NCBI GenBank assembly: GCA_023144145.1
Contig: JAGLGG010000190.1
Coordinates: forward strand, 1 to 10,342
Source of the DNA: Anaerolineales bacterium
Lineage (GTDB): Bacteria; Chloroflexota; Anaerolineae; Anaerolineales; E44-bin32
DNA: 10,342 bases
Direction of reading: 5' to 3'
Made by a program: the position numbers and the translations under genes. A model generated the notes under the pieces. The model worked only from the letters and a program-made list of their open reading frames with translations. It did no database searches and was not told the DNA's origin. Positions 6,241-10,342 of the stretch are shown here, in pieces. Each line of letters begins with the position of its first letter. The stretch's first letter is position 1.

Positions 6241-6247
6241 CACCTTT
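6241..6247 (-). promoter_or_regulatory. Shine-Dalgarno-like AAAGGTG of the DUF1461 gene
   Basis: AAAGGTG ends 7 nt before the ATG at 6233 and favours it over the upstream TTG (6272) and ATG (6263) in the same frame, which have no such site. Confidence 0.5.
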
Positions 6248-6272
6248 CCCATTGGTCCAACATATGAAACAA

Positions 6273-7856
6273 CTATCGCAGCGTATCCATACTCCCCTCG
6301 AAGATGAACCTTAGCGCGATGGCGTCAGTTAATTGCTCGATGGGTGCTTTATCGTCGGTAAAAATAATTTCTGTGGTTGGAATTGGTTGAATGTTTGTAA
6401 TGGCTCTCTCCAACACATCCAGCAGCAGAGGGTCGTAATTCTGATCCTGCATGGCTATGAAGTTATCCACGAGATTTTCAAGTGATGTCTGCTTGACAGT
6501 GCCATAGAGTATCGAATTAAAGGTATCCGGAACATCGACCAAGTGCAGCGATGGGAACACGGCTCCCATCGTACCAACCATTGCTTCTATCAGTCGCCGA
6601 TCATTCATCGTCCTTCCGACATTTATTACAATAACACCATTAGAATCAAGATGATCATATACCTCTTGAAAGAATTCCTGCGTGGTTAAATGCCAGGGGA
6701 TATAGGGAAGTCGATATGCATCGATTCCGATAACCGAATATCTACGCTCACTCTGTTTAAGACCCCAACGACCGTCAAGCGCATAAGCCGTGAGATTTGG
6801 CTCGTTCATCTCGAAATACTCTCGTCCAACTGCAATAATCTCGGGATCAATCTCCCATCCGTCGATGGGGATGGGTCCAAAAACCTTGGTGTATTGTTTG
6901 GCAATCGTGCCAGCCGCCAATCCGACTATCCCAACCCTCTTCACATCCGTTAGCTCAGTTGGTGCGGGATTAAAAAAAGGAGCCGCCATGAAATAATCCC
7001 ACGTTCCATAGGTCGCCCCCTCACTCTGGCTATAGACAGAGTGAATTCCCTGTCCTTCATTTAAAAGCAAATATCTAATTCCATCCCGCTCAACTACCTG
7101 GATATAGTTATAGGACGACTCTGTTTCGAATATTTGTCCCTGGGTTGTCTTAAATGGTCCTTGTAAGACCAACAAAGATAGGACGATTAGAATTAATGGT
7201 AGCAATAGGTAGTAAAACGCTTTTCTCGTACTCTCCAACGCAATACCAAACAGCGCAATAGAAATAAGAGTCAAACTGAATACTAAAAATGTCATTGAGG
7301 TACCGATCCATGGGATTAGCACCAGAACGGGCAAAAAGGTGCCTAGGATCGACCCCATCGTGGAAATGGCGTACACTCGTCCAGAGACTTTTCCGGCATC
7401 TTTTGTATCCTCAATTGAAAGTCTGATAGCAAATGGAGATATGATTCCCAACATGGTAATGGGTACGCTGAATAGTATCAGGATAGAGAGAAATGAACCC
7501 ACCATCACCGCGGTATCCAACAACTCCACCGCAGATGCAGCGTTTAGAAGAACGGGTCTTGCCACGATGGGAACGATCCCCGAAGCGAAGGCAGCCCAGG
7601 CAAGAATTTGATAGAAGGTGATGAAACGTGGATATCGATCTGCCAGTCGGCCCCCAATGAAATACCCAGCTGTCAGATAAACAAGTATCAGACCAATAAT
7701 ATTCGCCCAAACAATATTGCTGGTTCCGAAAACACTGCCCAAAAGCCGTGAAGCGGATAACTCGATGCCCAGCGTCGTCAGACCTGCGATAAAGACCGCA
7801 ATTAGCAATACGCGTGATTTGGTCAATTTACCAGAACGGGTGACCTCTTCATTCAT
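6273..7856 (-). CDS. Fused MFS-like / spermidine-synthase-like membrane protein
   Basis: The protein has 527 residues. The N-terminal half holds about seven membrane helices (roughly 16-232), including LTTLGIELSASRLLG at the first helix, as in the family annotated as fused MFS/spermidine synthase. The C-terminal half is a Rossmann-type methyltransferase/aminopropyltransferase fold: GIVGLAAG (309-316), WEIDPE (334-339, a nucleotide-ribose-binding-like acid), DAYRLPYIPWHLTTQEFF (379-396) and FTDDKAP (499-505). True spermidine synthases have a GGGDG loop and a catalytic D-x-x-D-P motif. Here these are GLAAG and IDAYRLP, so aminopropyl transfer is doubtful and the substrate is unknown. The ATG at 7856 overlaps the DUF58 stop as ATGA, implying translational coupling. 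An in-frame ATG at 7868 is an alternative that adds four residues. It sits third in the MoxR-DUF58 operon. Family sure, function unknown. Confidence 0.9.
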   Translation of the reverse strand: MNEEVTRSGKLTKSRVLLIAVFIAGLTTLGIELSASRLLGSVFGTSNIVWANIIGLILVYLTAGYFIGGRLADRYPRFITFYQILAWAAFASGIVPIVARPVLLNAASAVELLDTAVMVGSFLSILILFSVPITMLGIISPFAIRLSIEDTKDAGKVSGRVYAISTMGSILGTFLPVLVLIPWIGTSMTFLVFSLTLISIALFGIALESTRKAFYYLLLPLILIVLSLLVLQGPFKTTQGQIFETESSYNYIQVVERDGIRYLLLNEGQGIHSVYSQSEGATYGTWDYFMAAPFFNPAPTELTDVKRVGIVGLAAGTIAKQYTKVFGPIPIDGWEIDPEIIAVGREYFEMNEPNLTAYALDGRWGLKQSERRYSVIGIDAYRLPYIPWHLTTQEFFQEVYDHLDSNGVIVINVGRTMNDRRLIEAMVGTMGAVFPSLHLVDVPDTFNSILYGTVKQTSLENLVDNFIAMQDQNYDPLLLDVLERAITNIQPIPTTEIIFTDDKAPIEQLTDAIALRFIFEGSMDTLR

Positions 7857-9127
7857 GCCGCGATCCATTTTCCAGAGGTTGTGCGTCGGGAAAGTTCTTG
7901 TGCTAATGAATCCTCATAGCGGATAAGTCGTGCAGAAATCCCTGCAGATTGAGCAGCAATCAACAGGGCCTGGCTGCCCTGGGCGCCTCCGAAGCTCTCG
8001 GCATCGATGATGATGAGCACCGGAGAAAGCCCTTTTCGTATCAACTCCTGTGCCGATGCGATCACTTGAGGGCTGACGGATGAGGTCACCATGACGACGC
8101 TTGCACCTCTGGGAATCCTATGTCCTTCGACTTTGAGTAAATTCGGCAAGCTAATCTCTCCGCGCGCCTCAAGTACAGCGAGCGATTCAAGAATATGATA
8201 AAGTTGGGCCTCGCCTCTATCCGATTGAACAATGTGTCTTGCCTTGCCATGTGAAATGAAACCGAGATCGCGATCTCTTTCTAACAAATAGAGCGCTATT
8301 GAAGCCACCACAGCAACAGCATATTCTTCAGTCGATTTGGGAATTCCAAAATCACCATACACAATTCCAGCTGTAATGTCGGTAGACATCTCTTCAATCC
8401 TCCCAAATTGCACTTTGGCATATGCATCCAGAAGGATCCAGACTTCCGCCTGAGGATCAAATTCGAATTCCTTCACCATAAGTTTTTGGAGTCTCGCGGT
8501 AGATTTCCAATGAATACGATTTAGGCTGTCACCAGGCGCATACTCTCTCACTCCTGATGCATTGGGTGTGACTTGGTGTGTCTTATATTGAAGAGCATCC
8601 CCACCCGGGAGCCTTCCTGCAGGGAAAATGAAGGAGTGGATTCGCTCAGTCCGTGGCAAGACGACAAGATAATATTCTTGCTTTACTTCAATAACTCTTG
8701 GAAAAAGCCCAAATGGATCGCCTGAATGGATCTCGGCTGTTCCAACCCGAAAGCGCCCCCTTCGGGTGCACAGAGTTCGCACCACCCAGGTCTTCTCTTT
8801 CTTACTCGCGAATCCCGTCATAACGGAAGAGGCTCGATGTCCTGGAAGTTCTGAATGATCACGGATTTCGATCCAGAGTTTACCCAAGCGAGAACTATTC
8901 CGAATGACAAAACTTTCCTCAAAAATTCTTCCTACTTGAGAGCGCAGGGAGCGTGGGCGCCGACTTAATGTGATCCCATTCAATGAGATACGGGACCAAC
9001 CATAGGAAATGATGAGTAGACCCGCCCATACGTAGGAAAGGTTGTAATAAGTCTTCCATCCCGTGGCCAATGCTCCAGTAATCGAGAGGATCAGAAGCCC
9101 AATAACGACCTTCGCCCTAGTACTCAC
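7853..9127 (-). CDS. DUF58 domain protein, partner of MoxR
   Basis: The protein has 424 residues. Two hydrophobic segments (about 7-22 and 30-45) anchor it in the membrane with the rest probably cytoplasmic. The middle carries the DUF58 hallmark REYAPGDSLNRIHWKSTAR (194-212) and GDPFGLF (136-142). The C-terminal part resembles a von Willebrand A-type fold, but its metal-site motif is degenerate: VWILLDAYAK (229-238) keeps the first Asp and lacks the D-x-S-x-S pattern. DUF58 proteins are regularly encoded next to MoxR ATPases and are thought to act with them in assembling or activating membrane or extracellular proteins; the mechanism is not settled. The GTG at 9127 overlaps the moxR stop by 4 nt as GTGA, with GGAGGAG 10 nt upstream inside moxR. 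Its own end overlaps the next gene's start by 4 nt. A transglutaminase gene often follows this pair but is not seen here. Confidence 0.93.
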   Translation of the reverse strand: MSTRAKVVIGLLILSITGALATGWKTYYNLSYVWAGLLIISYGWSRISLNGITLSRRPRSLRSQVGRIFEESFVIRNSSRLGKLWIEIRDHSELPGHRASSVMTGFASKKEKTWVVRTLCTRRGRFRVGTAEIHSGDPFGLFPRVIEVKQEYYLVVLPRTERIHSFIFPAGRLPGGDALQYKTHQVTPNASGVREYAPGDSLNRIHWKSTARLQKLMVKEFEFDPQAEVWILLDAYAKVQFGRIEEMSTDITAGIVYGDFGIPKSTEEYAVAVVASIALYLLERDRDLGFISHGKARHIVQSDRGEAQLYHILESLAVLEARGEISLPNLLKVEGHRIPRGASVVMVTSSVSPQVIASAQELIRKGLSPVLIIIDAESFGGAQGSQALLIAAQSAGISARLIRYEDSLAQELSRRTTSGKWIAA

Positions 9128-10074
9128 CCGATGACTTCTCCTCCGGGAACTGGAAGCGAATTCAGTATTTCCTCTACGACCGCTCTCGTATTGACCTCTC
9201 GAATCCGGGCAGCTGAGCCGAGGATCATACGGTGGGATAAGACAGAACCAGCCAACGCTTTTACATCATCAGGGATTACATAATCCCTACCCTCGATCGC
9301 CGCTCGAGCTTGGGCGGTGCGGTACAAGCCTAGACTACCGCGGGGGCTTGCCCCCAGGTAAAGTTCTCCATGACTGCGGGTGGCATTCACAAGGTTCACA
9401 ATATAGTATTCGATCTCAGAGGAGACTTTCACACGTCTTACAGCATCTTGTACATTCAATAACTCCTCAACTGAGATCACACGATCCAAGCTCTCAAGCG
9501 GATGCGATAACTTTTGCTGCCTCACCAAATTAATTTCATCTCGTAACATCGGGTAGCCGATATTGATACGCAGTAGGAAGCGGTCAAGTTGTGCCTCTGG
9601 AAGAGGAAACGTTCCTTCGTATTCAATCGGGTTCTGCGTCGCCAGCACAAGAAAAGGTTCAGGCACAGGATGAGTCACACCGTCAACAGTTACCTGGTGT
9701 TCCTCCATCGCTTCCAACAAAGCTGCTTGAGTCTTGGGGGTTGCCCGATTGATTTCATCGGTTAGAACAATTTGGGCCATGATCGGCCCTGGGCGGAATT
9801 CGAATTCTGAAGTTTTTTGGTTGAAGATCGAAACACCGGTGACATCACTTGGGAGCATATCCGGTGTAAATTGAATTCGTTTAAAGCTGCAACCCACTGA
9901 TCTAGCCAGGCTTTTTGCCAGGACAGTTTTTCCAGTGCCTGGGACATCTTCAATTAAAACATGTCCCTTACAGATCAAACCGATAATTACCAAATGGATC
10001 GCCTCAGTCTTACCAACGATTACCTTTTCAACATTTTCAACTACTTTCAGGATGGTTGATTGAGCGTTTTGCAT
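9124..10074 (-). CDS. moxR: MoxR-family AAA+ ATPase
   Basis: This is a cytoplasmic AAA+ ATPase with a chaperone-like role in maturing partner proteins, often metal- or VWA-domain proteins. The protein has 316 residues, typical for the family. Motifs in order are Walker A DVPGTGKT (43-50), RIQFTPDMLPSDVTG (66-80), Walker B VLTDEINRA (103-111), EAMEEHQVTVDG (121-132), sensor 1 in ATQNPIEYEGTFPLPEAQ (145-162), the arginine-finger region LDRF (163-166, Arg165) and sensor 2 GASPRGS (241-247, Arg245). The ATG at 10074 has AGGAG (10080-10084) 5 nt upstream. It is the first gene of the four-gene leftward operon, overlapping DUF58 by 4 nt. A candidate promoter lies at 10125-10152. The partner protein cannot be told from sequence. 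Very confident on family. Confidence 0.97.
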   Translation of the reverse strand: MQNAQSTILKVVENVEKVIVGKTEAIHLVIIGLICKGHVLIEDVPGTGKTVLAKSLARSVGCSFKRIQFTPDMLPSDVTGVSIFNQKTSEFEFRPGPIMAQIVLTDEINRATPKTQAALLEAMEEHQVTVDGVTHPVPEPFLVLATQNPIEYEGTFPLPEAQLDRFLLRINIGYPMLRDEINLVRQQKLSHPLESLDRVISVEELLNVQDAVRRVKVSSEIEYYIVNLVNATRSHGELYLGASPRGSLGLYRTAQARAAIEGRDYVIPDDVKALAGSVLSHRMILGSAARIREVNTRAVVEEILNSLPVPGGEVIG

Positions 10075-10124
10075 TAAAACTCCTGACTAGAAATACTCGA
10101 GTGGGTCATAAAGTTGAAAATTCC

Positions 10125-10152
10125 AAAATAAACCTACAACCACCGGCTCCAA
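10125..10152 (-). promoter_or_regulatory. Candidate promoter of the moxR operon
   Basis: On the minus strand TTGGAG (10147-10152) and TATTTT (10125-10130) are 16 nt apart, giving a start near 10118 and a leader of about 44 nt. Both boxes are imperfect, so this is the best available guess rather than a strong call. The -35 box lies beside the inverted repeat at 10156-10207. Confidence 0.35.
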
Positions 10153-10155
10153 TCT

Positions 10156-10207
10156 AGTGTTCCGTCAACGTGATTGTTTAAACAAGATAGAAAATGGACG
10201 GAACACT
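10156..10207. repeat. Inverted repeat with 11-bp arms enclosing a 12-bp palindrome
   Basis: Perfect arms AGTGTTCCGTC (10156-10166) and GACGGAACACT (10197-10207) enclose 30 nt that contain the perfect palindrome TTGTTTAAACAA (10174-10185). It lies just upstream of the candidate moxR promoter. There is no T-run, so it is not an obvious terminator. It could be a two-site operator, a leader RNA of an upstream gene, or a remnant of a small mobile element. I see no target duplication at its edges. Confidence 0.6.
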
Positions 10208-10324
10208 CATCTCACCCAAAGACGGTCCCAACAAAATTAATTCTAACCTACCTTGGGAAGATATGTATTCACCTCTCAATCTGTCGTAACCGACTGAGCC
10301 ATATGCGTGAAGTGAAACTCACTT
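10208..10324. other. Non-coding stretch upstream of moxR, with a short inverted repeat at 10310-10324
   Basis: No gene is supported here on either strand. The one notable item is AAGTGA (10310-10315) and TCACTT (10319-10324) around AAC, close in sequence to the repeat in the pgk leader (155-170). A distant promoter or the upstream neighbour's end could lie here, but I see no clear signal. Confidence 0.35.
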
Positions 10325-10342
10325 TTATGTGCAGAACATCAG

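Noticed and set aside
6234..6272. TTG (6272) and ATG (6263) starts for the DUF1461 gene
   Set aside because: The ATG at 6233 has a better ribosome binding site and places the first helix at the expected distance. The longer forms cannot be fully excluded.
10174..10233. Minus-strand mini-frame ending LGEMSVPSIFYLV next to the inverted repeat
   Set aside because: It is about 20 codons, the only ATG gives 10 residues, and there is no recognisable family or convincing ribosome binding site; possibly a relic of a larger gene but not supportable.

Overview
This window of about 48% GC reads like a bacterial chromosome, most likely Chloroflexota (Anaerolineae-like). That assignment is an inference from three traits: a YvcK protein with two N-terminal membrane helices, a stand-alone MalK/UgpC-type ATPase beside glycolytic genes, and a MoxR/DUF58 pair followed by a fused membrane/spermidine-synthase-like protein. 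No marker gene settles the taxonomy. I see no tRNA, rRNA, CRISPR array, transposase or phage gene.

The left part (1-2823) is transcribed leftwards: yvcK, then gap, then the first 32 codons of pgk, which runs off the left edge. yvcK and gap are 24 nt apart and form a likely operon driven by a strong sigma-70-type promoter at 2795-2823. Its transcription start falls almost on the yvcK GTG codon, suggesting a leaderless mRNA. A rho-independent terminator (251-299), preceded by a second strong hairpin (328-355), separates gap from pgk, so pgk probably has its own promoter.

The middle part (2907-5368) is transcribed rightwards: a MalK/UgpC/MsmX-type ABC ATPase with its own promoter and an excellent ribosome binding site, then an 11-bp inverted repeat that probably acts as a terminator, then a 2,3-bisphosphoglycerate-independent phosphoglycerate mutase (ApgM family). 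GAPDH, PGK and phosphoglycerate mutase catalyse three successive steps of lower glycolysis. The ATPase probably energises sugar import, and YvcK is known in Bacillus subtilis for its role in gluconeogenic growth and the cell envelope, so the left half is a central-carbon locus.

The right part (5526-10074) is a leftward operon of four tightly packed genes: a MoxR AAA+ ATPase, a DUF58 protein, a fused MFS-like/spermidine-synthase-like membrane protein, and a DUF1461/TIGR01906 membrane protein of the Lit (lipoprotein intramolecular transacylase) family. The first three overlap by 4 nt at each junction. MoxR and DUF58 are a known pair, but their combination with a catalytically doubtful aminopropyltransferase-like protein and a Lit homologue is the best candidate here for an undescribed membrane or envelope system. 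Upstream lies a 268-nt non-coding stretch with a candidate promoter, a large 11-bp-arm inverted repeat enclosing a 12-bp palindrome, and a short inverted repeat that closely matches one in the pgk leader. The convergent junction (5369-5525) is packed with hairpins.
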